Assembly (NCBI RefSeq): GCF_900113015.1
Contig: NZ_FONV01000002.1
Span: 725,404 to 789,403, forward strand
Direction: 5' to 3'
Origin: Actinoplanes philippinensis
GTDB taxonomy: Bacteria > Actinomycetota > Actinomycetes > Mycobacteriales > Micromonosporaceae
Length of the DNA stretch: 64,000 bases
Under the pieces are notes generated by a model. That model did no database searches. It saw nothing but the letters and a program-made list of their open reading frames with translations, and had not been told where the DNA came from. Position 1 is the first letter of the stretch, and each line of letters opens with the position of its first letter. Both the position numbers and the translations under genes were made by a program. Positions 15,749 through 24,738 of this stretch are shown here, piece by piece.

Positions 15749-17038
15749 TCAAGCCGCGTCGTTGCCAACCCCGCCGGCCGGGCGGTCCGCGGACGGCAGA
15801 GCGGCCGGCCGCGGCAGCAACTGGGCGGCCAGCAGGGTCGCCAGCGCGGAGGTGTCCGCGCCGCCGTCACCGTCGGTGCGCACCACCACCGGCTGGGGCG
15901 CCTTGCCGGCCAGCTCGGCGCCCACCTCGAGCCGGCGCAGCGCCAGCTCGTACTGCAGGACCGCCCGGTTGTCGCGGTAGGCCTGGGCCAGCCGCTGCTG
16001 CGCCTTCGCCTCGTTCTCCGCCGCGATCAGGCCGCTGCGCCCCCGGGTCTCGATCTCGAACCGGACCCGCTGCGCGTTCGTCTCCTGCTCCTCCAGCAGC
16101 TGGGCGACCTGCTCCCGGGCCTTGTTGAGGGACGCCTTCACCTCGACGATCCGGGCGTCGCGCACCTTCTTCGCCCGCTCGATGTCCATCTGCAACTGGT
16201 CGATCCGGCGCTTGCGGGTCAGGCCCCACTCCTGCTCGTAGGCGGCGCTCTCCTTCGCCACCCGCTCCCGGGTGGCCAGGTGCTGCTGGTACTGGGCGGG
16301 CAGCTGCACGTCCGGGATGTTGCAGCCGGTGATTCGTACGCCGTACCGGTCCAGCTGCCGGTTCAGCAGATCCTGCATGTCGGCCACGTCCGAGCCGCGC
16401 AGGTCGTACGCCCGCTCGGTCTGCACCATCCGGGCCCGCTGCCGGATCGCGTCCTGCACGGCGCTGGACAGCACCAGGTCGAAGTTGCCCGCCCCGATCG
16501 TCCGGACGAACAGGACCGCGTCGGTGATCCGCAGCTTCAGGAAGAACTCGATCGAGCGCAGCGGCACGTTCTCCCGGGTGGGGCAGGCCATCACCGGCGC
16601 CGAGTACGGGATCTCGGTCGCCACGTCGACCACGAACGCGACCCGCGACCACGGGTGCCACAGGTAGTGCCGGCCCGGCTCCAGGGTGCGGGAGACCGCG
16701 CCGTACCGGGTCAGCACGCCGTTGGTGCCCTGCTCGATCTCCACGATCGAGCTGCGCCACCACCACAGCGCCCCGGCCAGCAGCAACAGGACGCCGGAGA
16801 GGTACGCCAGGAAGCCGGGGAAACCGGCGTCACCACGGATCGTGGACATCACCCCGGACAGCAGGGCCAGCAGGCCGAGCCAGAGCGGGGCCAGCCAGCC
16901 GAGCCGGCGGCGATGCTTCGGGATGACGACCGGGACCAGGGTGCCGGCCTCGCCGCCGCGCAGCAGCCGGGCCACGTCGCTCCACGGCGCGACCACCTCG
17001 CTGATGGTCGAATTGCGGCCCTTGGTAGCCGTACTCAT
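15749..17038 (-). CDS. SPFH/Band 7 (stomatin-like) membrane protein A
   Basis: A 429-residue protein. Two hydrophobic segments (about residues 46-64 and 74-92) precede an SPFH/PHB domain (about 93-260) that includes VEIEQGTNGVLTRYGAVSR and the LEPGRHYLWHPW turn common to stomatins and flotillins. A long coiled coil (260-390) follows, rich in Glu, Arg and Gln, then a flexible tail. It likely assembles into ring- or raft-like membrane scaffolds. It overlaps the upstream SPFH gene by ATGA (17035-17038), so both are made together and may form a hetero-oligomer. The client or pathway is unknown; the prolyl oligopeptidase downstream is 15 bp away and may be in the same operon. Confidence 0.8.
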   Translation of the reverse strand: MSTATKGRNSTISEVVAPWSDVARLLRGGEAGTLVPVVIPKHRRRLGWLAPLWLGLLALLSGVMSTIRGDAGFPGFLAYLSGVLLLLAGALWWWRSSIVEIEQGTNGVLTRYGAVSRTLEPGRHYLWHPWSRVAFVVDVATEIPYSAPVMACPTRENVPLRSIEFFLKLRITDAVLFVRTIGAGNFDLVLSSAVQDAIRQRARMVQTERAYDLRGSDVADMQDLLNRQLDRYGVRITGCNIPDVQLPAQYQQHLATRERVAKESAAYEQEWGLTRKRRIDQLQMDIERAKKVRDARIVEVKASLNKAREQVAQLLEEQETNAQRVRFEIETRGRSGLIAAENEAKAQQRLAQAYRDNRAVLQYELALRRLEVGAELAGKAPQPVVVRTDGDGGADTSALATLLAAQLLPRPAALPSADRPAGGVGNDAA

Positions 17039-18612
17039 GCCTGGTTCTCCTCTTCGACCTCGACGGCCGGAACGGCCGGCCGGCCGGCGTCGCGCAACGC
17101 GTTGATCTCCTGCTCGCGGTCGGCGATACGCTGCGCCACCTCGGCCAGCCGGGTGCGCATGGCCGCCATGTCCGCCTCGGTGAACAGCTCGCTGCCCCGC
17201 TCGCCGACCATCTCGCGGGCCAGTTGCAGCAGGTCGATGCCGACCGCGCCGTTCGGGTCGGCGGAGCCGCCGATCCGGACCAGCCGCGGCAGGTGCCCGG
17301 CCACCGCCTCCAGCCGGTCGAGGACCTCCCGCTGGTAGCGGTACTCCAGGATCTCCGGGGCCTCGGCCACGGTCACCGCGCGGATGTCCAGGGCCTGCGC
17401 CTCCAGCAGCGCCGCGTTCGCCTTCGCCTCCGACTCGGCCAGGATGTACCGCTGACGGGCCAGCGCCTCGGCCCGGTTCGTCTCCCGCTCCAGGGCGGTG
17501 TCCATCTGCGCCTGGTACTGCGCGATGTCGGCCTGGATCGCCGACAGCGTCTCCTGCAGGCTGGCCAGCTCCTTGATCAGGTCGCCCTCGTCCTGCTCCT
17601 TGCGCAGTTGCAGGGCGTACTCGTGGGTGTAGGCGTCCTTGGCCACCCGCACCATCTCGGGCGCGGCCAGGTCCATCCGGTACTTGCGGTCGGACGGCTC
17701 GGCGTGCGTGATGTTCGCGTTGGTCAGCTCCACCGCCGGACGGAACTGCTGGTTCAGCTGGTCCAGCAGACGGCCCGTCTCCTCGCCGACCATGTTGTAG
17801 ATGTCCGCCGCCGACTGCTCGTAGATCAGGCTGCGGATCGTCTCGCTGACCGCGTTGCCCAGTTTCTCCTCGAAACCGCGGACCGCGCCGAGCGTGTAGA
17901 CGAACTCCACCGGGTCACTGATCCGGAACTGGATGAACAGGTCGATCGACGCCTTCACCCCGCCCTTCGTCGGCGCCTCCCGGACCGGGGCGTTGAACGG
18001 GTACTCCCGGGTGGTGTTCAGGATGTACGACACCCGCTTCCACGGGTTCAGCAGGATGATCCGGCCCGGCCCGACCACCTGCTCCAGCTTCCCGAACCGG
18101 GTGATCAGCGCGGCACAGCCGTCCGGCACCATCACCATCCCCTGCCGCCACCAGACGAAGCCCACCGCCAGCAGCGACAGCACCCAGTAGTGCACGCCGA
18201 ACCAGGGATTGGTCAGCACGTCGCCGCCGGCCACCCCGATCGCCGCGGCCGCCGCCACCCCGATCACCGGCAGCAGCAGCACCGGCAGCATGGTCACCAG
18301 CGAACGGCCGCGCGGGATCACCATCGGGCAGATGACGTGCACCTGCTCGCCGTCCTGCCGGCGCAGCTCGCTGCGGTTGAGCACCTCCCCCGCCTCGTCC
18401 AGCGCGACCATCCGCTGCTCCATGACGGTGTCGACGCTGCCGCCGAGGTCCCGCGCCGCCGGGAAGTCGACCGGATCGACCCCCAGATCCAGCTGCCCCG
18501 ACGCCACCGCCTTGCCCAGCCGGCGAGCCTCCTCCACCGCCACGGCCCGAGGATCGGCCCCCTCCGCGATCGCCTTGGCCGCTTTGCGTAATCCCTGCTG
18601 GAGACGTGCCAC
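17035..18612 (-). CDS. SPFH/Band 7 membrane protein B
   Basis: A 525-residue partner of the preceding SPFH protein, with GTG start and GAGGGGGG four bases upstream. Residues 1-100 are soluble and charged. Hydrophobic segments lie at about 108-128 and 139-155. The SPFH domain (about 157-330) contains MVMVPDGCAALITRFGKLEQ and VVGPGRIILLNPWKRVSY. A coiled coil (about 335-440) with ALARQRYILAESEAKANAAL is like the flotillin EA-rich repeats. The C-terminal part is helical and acidic. Two different SPFH paralogues in one coupled pair imply an obligate complex. It is divergent from the FAD monooxygenase gene 121 bp away. Confidence 0.8.
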   Translation of the reverse strand: MARLQQGLRKAAKAIAEGADPRAVAVEEARRLGKAVASGQLDLGVDPVDFPAARDLGGSVDTVMEQRMVALDEAGEVLNRSELRRQDGEQVHVICPMVIPRGRSLVTMLPVLLLPVIGVAAAAAIGVAGGDVLTNPWFGVHYWVLSLLAVGFVWWRQGMVMVPDGCAALITRFGKLEQVVGPGRIILLNPWKRVSYILNTTREYPFNAPVREAPTKGGVKASIDLFIQFRISDPVEFVYTLGAVRGFEEKLGNAVSETIRSLIYEQSAADIYNMVGEETGRLLDQLNQQFRPAVELTNANITHAEPSDRKYRMDLAAPEMVRVAKDAYTHEYALQLRKEQDEGDLIKELASLQETLSAIQADIAQYQAQMDTALERETNRAEALARQRYILAESEAKANAALLEAQALDIRAVTVAEAPEILEYRYQREVLDRLEAVAGHLPRLVRIGGSADPNGAVGIDLLQLAREMVGERGSELFTEADMAAMRTRLAEVAQRIADREQEINALRDAGRPAVPAVEVEEENQA

Positions 18613-18733
18613 GGTCCCCCCTCATCCGTCGCTGTAGAACCCGAGATGCTATCCAGGCCGCTCAACCGAAGCGGGTGGTGGCGGCCCGGTACGCCAGGAG
18701 CCTGACGGGTGCGCGAAACGCCGCCGGCGCCGG

Positions 18734-20098
18734 ATGCCGGCCGGGATCATCCGTGGAGTGAGACATGCGGTGGTCATCGGGGGCAGTGTCGGCGGGTTGC
18801 TGGCCGCAAGGGCGCTGAGCGTGGCGTTCGAGCGGGTCACCGTGCTGGAGAGGGACGACCTGCCGGAGGGGCCGGCGGCCCGGCGCGGGGTGCCGCAGAG
18901 CCGGCAGGCACACGCGCTGCTGGCCCGCGGCAGCATGGTGCTCGACGAGCTGTTTCCCGGGTTCACCTCGGAGATGCTCACGGCCGGGGTGCCGACCGGG
19001 GACCTGCAGGCCGACTGTCTCTGGTATCTGGACGGGCAGCCGATGCGCCGGGCACGGTCGTCGATGCCGGTCTACGGGGTGACCCGGCCGCTGCTGGAAC
19101 ACCTGGTCCGGCAGCGGGTGCGGGCGCTGCCGTCGGTGACCGTCACCGACGCTGCCGAGGTGACCGGTCTGCTGCACGAGGATCCGGCGCGCGGCGGCCG
19201 GGCGCGGGACGGCCGGGTGTGCGGGGTCCGGACCGTCGGCGGCACGATCGAGGCCGATCTGGTGGTCGACGCCGGGGGCCGGGCCAGCCGCCTGCCGGTC
19301 TGGCTGCGCGACCTGGGGTACGGCGAGGTGCCGGTCAGCACGGTCCGCACCGATGTCGTCTACTCGACCCGCCACTACCGGTACGACCCGGAGCGCATCG
19401 GGTTCGCGGTGATCAACGCGCCGTACCCGGGGATGCCGCGGACCGGCGTGACGGTCCGGCAGGAGAACGATCGGGTGGTGCTGTTCCTCGGCGGGATCCT
19501 CGGGGAGGAGCCGCCGGACGACGACGCCGGGGTCCGGGCGTTCGCCGAGTCCCTGCCCGGTCCGGAGATCAGCGACTTCCTGCGTACGGCCGAGCCGCTC
19601 GGCGATCCGGTCCGGATGCGGTTCCCGGCCAGCGTGCGCCGCCACTACGAGCGGATGCCCCGCCTGCCGCGGGGTCTGGTCGCCGTCGGGGACGCGGTCT
19701 GCAGCTTCAACCCGATCTACGGCCAGGGCATCACCGTCGCCGCGCTGCAGGCCCTCGCGCTGGCCCGGACGGCCGGCGCCGGCCGCTGGTTCACCGGCGC
19801 CGCCCGGCTGGTGGACTCGCCGTGGTCGATGGCGACCGCCACCGACCTGCGGTTCCCGGAGGTCGAGGGCCGCCGCCGGGCCGTGGACCGGCCGCTCGAC
19901 GCCTACCTGCGGCGGTACCGGGCGGCGGCGGTCCACGACACGGATCTGGGCGCCGCGTTCCTGCGGGTGTCGAACATGCTGGCCGGGCCCGGCCACCTGC
20001 TGGCGCCGGGCCGGGTGCTGCGGGTGCTGCTCAGTCCAGCACGCGCAGGTCGTGGACCAGCTCGGAGAAGACCACCGGTGGCAGGCCGCCGAGCGTGA
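18734..20098 (+). CDS. FAD-dependent monooxygenase-like oxidoreductase
   Basis: A 454-residue flavoprotein. The Rossmann dinucleotide motif is GGSVGGLLAARALS near residue 17, with the acidic end of strand 2 at VLERDDLP. The second FAD motif is LVAVGDAVCSFNPIYGQGIT, typical of PHBH-fold hydroxylases and geranylgeranyl-reductase or halogenase relatives. RRGVPQSRQAHALLARG and VDAGGRASRLPVWL match a subgroup often annotated as 2-polyprenyl-6-methoxyphenol hydroxylase-like. Substrate unknown. The start is ambiguous: ATG 18734 lacks a clear ribosome site, and GTG 18758 would start at VRHAVVIGG. Its 3' end overlaps the convergent DUF4132 gene by 68 bp, so the Arg/Ala-rich C-terminal tail may be non-essential. 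Confidence 0.75.
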   Translation: MPAGIIRGVRHAVVIGGSVGGLLAARALSVAFERVTVLERDDLPEGPAARRGVPQSRQAHALLARGSMVLDELFPGFTSEMLTAGVPTGDLQADCLWYLDGQPMRRARSSMPVYGVTRPLLEHLVRQRVRALPSVTVTDAAEVTGLLHEDPARGGRARDGRVCGVRTVGGTIEADLVVDAGGRASRLPVWLRDLGYGEVPVSTVRTDVVYSTRHYRYDPERIGFAVINAPYPGMPRTGVTVRQENDRVVLFLGGILGEEPPDDDAGVRAFAESLPGPEISDFLRTAEPLGDPVRMRFPASVRRHYERMPRLPRGLVAVGDAVCSFNPIYGQGITVAALQALALARTAGAGRWFTGAARLVDSPWSMATATDLRFPEVEGRRRAVDRPLDAYLRRYRAAAVHDTDLGAAFLRVSNMLAGPGHLLAPGRVLRVLLSPARAGRGPARRRPPVAGRRA

Positions 20099-23000
20099 TC
20101 CCGTCGCCGCCGAACAGGGTGACGCCGGTGACGGTCTGCGGCAGCGCCGAGTCGACGGTGTCCGAGGCGTGCCAGCCCGGGTCGGTGCCGAGGATCGCGA
20201 AGGCGCCGCCACCGAGTGGTTTCGCCATCTGGACGGCGGCGTCGTACCAGCGGGTCCAGCCGTGTCGTTCGAGGCCGCGCAGGATCGCGTAGGTGGTCTT
20301 GCGCCCGCCGAACCGGTCCAGGTCCGCGACGTCGGTCCAGACCGGCCGGTCGAGCTGTGCGAACGGCTGCAGCAGCTGGTAGTCGCCGAACACCTCGGCC
20401 CACGCCGGGAACACCCCGTCCGGCGCGTCGAGCGGGTGCAGCACGCTGACGCTCGACCCGCCGGGCAGGGTCACCGGCTCGTCGCCGGCGTCGGCGAGGG
20501 TGCCGTCCTCGGCGACCCGGACGGTGCCGGTGAGAACCCCGTCGACCAGGACGCCCCAGATCAGGCGCTGCGCCAGGTGCGTCATCCACGGGTGGCCGGC
20601 GAACCGGTCGAGGAAGATGCCGGCCGGGATCCGCCGCTGCGCGCACATCGCCCGCTCCAGGCGGGCCACGTGCAGGGAGGCCGACGAGCGGGCCTCCTTG
20701 CGCAGCGCGGTGAGCCGGTCCTTCGCCGCCTTCTGCTTGACCCGGTCCGCGCCGCGGGCCGGTTTCGGCAGGTCGGCGTGGATGCGGCCGGTGTCGTCAC
20801 GCAGCACCGGCAGGAGCCGCTCGTCGAAGGCGATCCGGAACGTCCCGGCGTCGACCTCGACCGTGCCGCCACCCTCGTCGTCGAGCCCGAGCAGCGGCAC
20901 GAGCCGGTCGGCGAGTTCGTCCGAGGTGAGCCCGCGCAGGTCGGCGATCGCCTCGATGTGCGCGCGGGCGACGCTCTTGAACACCGGGAACCGGGACCGT
21001 TCGGCGAGCAGGCTCAACTCGATGAGGGCGGCGTCGGTCCCACGGTGGCGCAGCGCGTCGAGAGCGGCCTGGGCACGGGCCGCCGCCCGGGTGCCGGCCC
21101 ACTGGCGGGCGTGCGCGGCGACACGGCGCGCGCCGGCGTCGTCACCGATCAGGCCGACGGCCTGCATGCACCAGCCGTCGGCGGCGGGCGCCCCGGCCGC
21201 CACCCAGCGGTCGAACAGCGCGTCGGCGAACGCGGCCCGCGACGCCGCCGTCCAGCGGTCCCGGGAGGCGAGAACCACCGGATGCACCTCGTCGGTGTTG
21301 CAGGTGGCCAGCCGTACCAGGAAATGGTCCTGCTCGTCGGGGGCCGACCGGCCGCCGGAGGCGGTGATCAGCGGCGGCAGCGGCTGGTCGGTGAGATACG
21401 CGGGGATCTTCGGCTTCTTCGCCCTCGGCGCCTCGAGCGGGTCCCGCTCGAGGAACGCGGTCAGCTCGGCGGCCCGGTCGCCGGCCTGGATGAGCAGCAG
21501 CGCACGGTGACCCTGCGTGTCGAGGTAGCGCAGCACCCGGCCGGTCGCGTCGTCGGCCGGGTCGGCGGTCCACAGCGCGACGGTTCCGGCGGCCGCGTGC
21601 TCCGGATGCCGCAGCAGCCAGGACCGGGCCAGGCGGCGCTGTTTCTTGACGGCGAAGGCCCGGACGATCGGCCCGGCCAGCGACGGGTGCCCGACCGGTT
21701 GCGCGGCCTCCAGCGCCGGCTCGGCGCTCCGGCCGTCCTCGAAGGCGGCCAGCAGCGGCGCGACGTGGCTCATCCCGTGCCGGAGCAGCAGCATCGGCGT
21801 CAGTCTGGACACCCAGTAGTGGAAGTTCTCGAAGCCGAGCGCCATCAGCCGCTCGTGCGTCCACTCCGGCGCGAGAGCGAGCGCGGGCAGCGGCGTCGGG
21901 ATCGCGAAATGCTCGCGGTGCTCCAGCCAGGCGGTCACGGCGGCGGTGTCGCAGCGGCCGATCGGCACGCCGTCCCACTGGATCGCGTCCTCGTAGACCC
22001 CGGCCCGCTCGGCGGTCTCACGCTCCTCGGCACGGAAACGCAGGACCGGCTCGACCGGCACGGCCACGTCCAGCCACGTCGGCCGCGCCGCCTCCGGCGG
22101 CTGATAAGCACACGGCGATCCATCTGGTACGCCCGGATGCTCCCGTTCCTTGACCGGGGTGAGACCGGTCGCCCAGGCGTGACCGGCCTCCCGCTCACCG
22201 GCCAGCGCCGCCCGCGCCGCGTCGTGGTCGACGTGAGCGAGCAGGGTGCACCACAGCCCGTTGTAGTACTCGTCGTCGTGGAACGGGTAGGCGGGCCGCA
22301 TCCGGCTCAGCACCGGCCCTGCCTCGCCGCCCGCGACGTCGAGCATCCCGGCCAGGTAGAGGCGCGGGCCGGTGGCGCCGAAGAACTCGTGCCGCACCTT
22401 CCGGTTGGCGTGCAGGAACCGCTCCAGGGTGTCCAGGCCGCCGGAGGCCAGCCCGGACGCGTGCACGTTGAAGTTGCCGAACTCGCCGACGTGCCGCATC
22501 GCCTCCGCGTGGGCGTCGCGCTCCTCCGCGCCGGACTGCGGGCCGATCGGCAGCAGGTAGCTGACCGCCCAGAACAGGTCGGCACGGGTGTTGCCGCTGA
22601 GCTGCTCGGCCATCCGGTCCCGGACGTCCAGCAACACGTCCCGGGCCCGCGCGTAGGTGGCGTCGTCGGTGCTGACCAGCAGCTCGCGGAGACGCCCGAA
22701 GACCCCGGCGCCGACGTACGGCAGATCGGACCGGAACCCGAGCAGGACCCGCCGGCACGCCTCGGGCAGCCCGTGCCCGGCCACCAGGAAGTCGGCCAGC
22801 CGGTCGTCGATGCTCTCGTCGAGATACTGGAACCGCTCTCGTACCGCCCGGGCCAGCGCGACGTCCTCGGCCTCCGACCCGATCCGGGCGTCCGGGCCGA
22901 GCAGCCGTCCGCCGAGCGCCCGGTCCCCGGACTCCGGCGAGGTGACCAGCTGCCACACCCGGGAGGACTCGTTCGACTTGTCACGGATCGCCCGGTCCTG

Positions 23001-23210
23001 CGCCCAGATCGCGTGGCGCAGCCCCGCCCACGCCTCGTCGGCGCCGGGCAGCGGGCGGATCGCCGTCCGGAGCCCGCCACGGCGCGGCGGCGTCACCGAG
23101 CGCAGCCAGCTCGAGACGACCAGCCCGTCCCGGTGGTCGTCGAATCCGGTGTCCTCCGGGGTCCACGACCGCGGTGCGTGCGAGGCTGGTGGTGCGCTCC
23201 AAGACGTCAC
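20031..23210 (-). CDS. DUF4132 domain-containing protein
   Basis: A 1059-residue soluble protein with GTG start. The first 700 residues contain many short helical repeats (HEAT-like appearance) and blocks such as WTHERLMALGFENFHYWVSR. The C-terminal half has the DUF4132 region (about residues 800-985): QKAAKDRLTALRKEARSSAS, LERAMCAQRRIPAGIFLDRF, GHPWMTHLAQRLIWGV, then a C-terminal section QLLQPFAQLDRPVW. DUF4132 proteins are widespread, large and of unknown function; some are named MolR/YehI-like without a firm role. There is no operon partner in the same direction. The gene is enclosed between the convergent FAD gene and the divergent VOC gene. Confidence 0.82.
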   Translation of the reverse strand: MTSWSAPPASHAPRSWTPEDTGFDDHRDGLVVSSWLRSVTPPRRGGLRTAIRPLPGADEAWAGLRHAIWAQDRAIRDKSNESSRVWQLVTSPESGDRALGGRLLGPDARIGSEAEDVALARAVRERFQYLDESIDDRLADFLVAGHGLPEACRRVLLGFRSDLPYVGAGVFGRLRELLVSTDDATYARARDVLLDVRDRMAEQLSGNTRADLFWAVSYLLPIGPQSGAEERDAHAEAMRHVGEFGNFNVHASGLASGGLDTLERFLHANRKVRHEFFGATGPRLYLAGMLDVAGGEAGPVLSRMRPAYPFHDDEYYNGLWCTLLAHVDHDAARAALAGEREAGHAWATGLTPVKEREHPGVPDGSPCAYQPPEAARPTWLDVAVPVEPVLRFRAEERETAERAGVYEDAIQWDGVPIGRCDTAAVTAWLEHREHFAIPTPLPALALAPEWTHERLMALGFENFHYWVSRLTPMLLLRHGMSHVAPLLAAFEDGRSAEPALEAAQPVGHPSLAGPIVRAFAVKKQRRLARSWLLRHPEHAAAGTVALWTADPADDATGRVLRYLDTQGHRALLLIQAGDRAAELTAFLERDPLEAPRAKKPKIPAYLTDQPLPPLITASGGRSAPDEQDHFLVRLATCNTDEVHPVVLASRDRWTAASRAAFADALFDRWVAAGAPAADGWCMQAVGLIGDDAGARRVAAHARQWAGTRAAARAQAALDALRHRGTDAALIELSLLAERSRFPVFKSVARAHIEAIADLRGLTSDELADRLVPLLGLDDEGGGTVEVDAGTFRIAFDERLLPVLRDDTGRIHADLPKPARGADRVKQKAAKDRLTALRKEARSSASLHVARLERAMCAQRRIPAGIFLDRFAGHPWMTHLAQRLIWGVLVDGVLTGTVRVAEDGTLADAGDEPVTLPGGSSVSVLHPLDAPDGVFPAWAEVFGDYQLLQPFAQLDRPVWTDVADLDRFGGRKTTYAILRGLERHGWTRWYDAAVQMAKPLGGGAFAILGTDPGWHASDTVDSALPQTVTGVTLFGGDGITLGGLPPVVFSELVHDLRVLD

Positions 23211-23255
23211 CGCGCCACCCTAGCCACCGTCGTCCTCCGAGGGAGTCGTCCCATC

Positions 23256-23627
23256 GTGCGAGCCGTTCAGATCGCCCAGCACGCCGCGGACCTGCCGCGC
23301 GCCACCGCCTTCTACACCGATCTCCTGGGCGCGCCGCCGGTCGCGTCGTTCGACCCGCCGGGTCTCGTCTTCTTCGACCTGAACGGACTACGGCTGCTGC
23401 TTGACACCGGCGCGCCGTCCGCCCTGCACTACCTGCTCGTCGACGACGTCGCCGCCACGGTCGAGCGCCTGCGCGCCGCCGGCACGGCCGTCGAGAGCGA
23501 GCCGCACGTCATCTTCACCCACACCGACGACCGCCTCGGACCGGCCGGAACCGAGGAGGTGCACGCCTTCGTCCGCGACAGCGAGGGCAACCTGGTCGGG
23601 CTGATCGAGCACCGCCCGCTCCGGTGA
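23256..23627 (+). CDS. VOC (glyoxalase/dioxygenase-fold) protein
   Basis: A 123-residue protein from GTG 23256, with GAGGGAG about ten bases upstream. It has the paired beta-alpha-beta-beta-beta layout of a VOC protein: AQHAADLPRATAFYTDLLGA in the first half, HYLLVDDVAATVERLRAAG in the second, and an ending VRDSEGNLVGLIEHRP. His and Glu positions would suit a metal site, but the activity (isomerase, dioxygenase, resistance or binding) cannot be told. It overlaps the nucleoside hydrolase start by GTGA, so the two are coupled. Confidence 0.8.
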   Translation: MRAVQIAQHAADLPRATAFYTDLLGAPPVASFDPPGLVFFDLNGLRLLLDTGAPSALHYLLVDDVAATVERLRAAGTAVESEPHVIFTHTDDRLGPAGTEEVHAFVRDSEGNLVGLIEHRPLR

Positions 23628-24547
23628 TCATCGACTGCGATCCGGGCCACGACGACGCGCTGGCGCTGCTGCTGGCCGTCGGCGACCCGCGGGCCCGGCT
23701 GCTCGGCGTCACCACCGTCGCCGGCAACCAGACACTCGACAAGACCACCCGGAACGCGCAGCGGGTCCTCGCCCTCGCCGGGGCCCGGCACATCCCGGTG
23801 GCGGCCGGCTGTGACCGGCCGCTCGTCGGTGAGCTGACCGTGGCCGAGGACATCCACGGCGCCACCGGTCTCGACGGGCCGGACCTGGACGTGCCGGTCG
23901 CCGACGTGGCGGACGTGCACGCGGTCGAGCTGATGCGGCGGCTGATCACCGGCGCCGCCGAGCCGGTCACCGTGGTCGCCCTCGGACCGCTGACCAACGT
24001 GGCGCTGCTGCTGCGCCGCCATCCCGAGGTGACGCCGGGCATCCGCCGGATCGTCCTCATGGGCGGCTCGACCGAGCGGGGCAACACGACGCCGTACGGC
24101 GAGTTCAACATCGTCACCGACCCCGAAGCCGCCGACATCGTGCTCAGGTCCGGGGTGCCGGCCACGATGATCGGCCTCAACGTCACCCATCAGGCGCTGG
24201 CCACCGGCGAGGTCATCGCGGAGTTCCGGGGCCTGGGCACCCGGCTCGGCGGGGTGTGCGCGGAGCTGATGACGTATTTCGCCGCCGCGTACCACCGGGC
24301 GTTCGGTTTCGAACATCCACCGGTGCACGACCCGATCGCGGTGGCCCGGGTCCTCGACCCGTCGATCGTACGGACCGTCACCGCGCCGGTCGCCGTCGAA
24401 CTGGCCGGCACGTACACCCGCGGCGCGACGGTGGTGGACCTGCACCGCCGTACCGGCCGCCCGTCGACTGTGGACGTCGCGGTGGGCCTGGACGTGGACG
24501 CCTTCTGGCGGCTGCTGATGACCGCCGTCGCCAACCTCGGCCGATGA
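23624..24547 (+). CDS. Inosine-uridine preferring nucleoside hydrolase family protein
   Basis: A 307-residue enzyme of normal family length, GTG start. The N-terminal calcium-binding cluster is IIDCDPGHDDALAL, followed by LGVTTVAGNQTLDKT. VALGPLTNVALLL, LMGGSTERGNTTPYGEFNI and the C-terminal VHDPIAVA complete the active site of the IunH fold. It hydrolyses the N-glycosidic bond of ribonucleosides to free base and ribose in the cytosol; base preference is not predicted. It is translationally coupled to the VOC gene. Nucleobase salvage fits the NCS1 permease 20 kb away only in a general way. Confidence 0.88.
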   Translation: MIIDCDPGHDDALALLLAVGDPRARLLGVTTVAGNQTLDKTTRNAQRVLALAGARHIPVAAGCDRPLVGELTVAEDIHGATGLDGPDLDVPVADVADVHAVELMRRLITGAAEPVTVVALGPLTNVALLLRRHPEVTPGIRRIVLMGGSTERGNTTPYGEFNIVTDPEAADIVLRSGVPATMIGLNVTHQALATGEVIAEFRGLGTRLGGVCAELMTYFAAAYHRAFGFEHPPVHDPIAVARVLDPSIVRTVTAPVAVELAGTYTRGATVVDLHRRTGRPSTVDVAVGLDVDAFWRLLMTAVANLGR

Positions 24548-24563
24548 CGGGCGGCACAGCGGG

Positions 24564-24722
24564 CCGGTGACGGGCGGCGCACCCCGGGCGCGGTCGGTCG
24601 CCGCCGGACGGCTCGGCCGGTGACGCGCGGCGCACCCCGGGCGCGGTCGGTCGCCGCCGGACGGCTCGGCCGGTGACACGCCGCGCACGCCGGGGGCGGT
24701 CGGTCGCCGCCCGGCGGCTCGG
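24564..24722 (+). repeat. Three tandem copies of a 53-bp GC-rich repeat
   Basis: Units start at 24564, 24617 and 24670, each 53 bp and beginning CCGGTGACG; the third is more diverged. They fill the gap between the nucleoside hydrolase stop and the DUF2293 gene, whose ATG is at 24739. Each unit contains GGTCGGTCGCCGCCGGACGG, which could fold. They may be upstream regulatory copies or simple slippage. Confidence 0.9.
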
Positions 24723-24738
24723 GCAGTAGCATGCGCGC

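Noticed and set aside
13823..17338. A 1171-codon open frame on the plus strand
   Set aside because: It is antisense to the prolyl oligopeptidase and SPFH genes, which have full motif sets. The antisense product is Arg/Gly/Pro/Ala-rich without domains, a normal effect of high GC.
20052..23240. Long plus-strand open frame preceding the VOC gene
   Set aside because: Antisense to the DUF4132 gene; only the last 123 residues (from 23256) are protein-like and these are annotated as the VOC gene.
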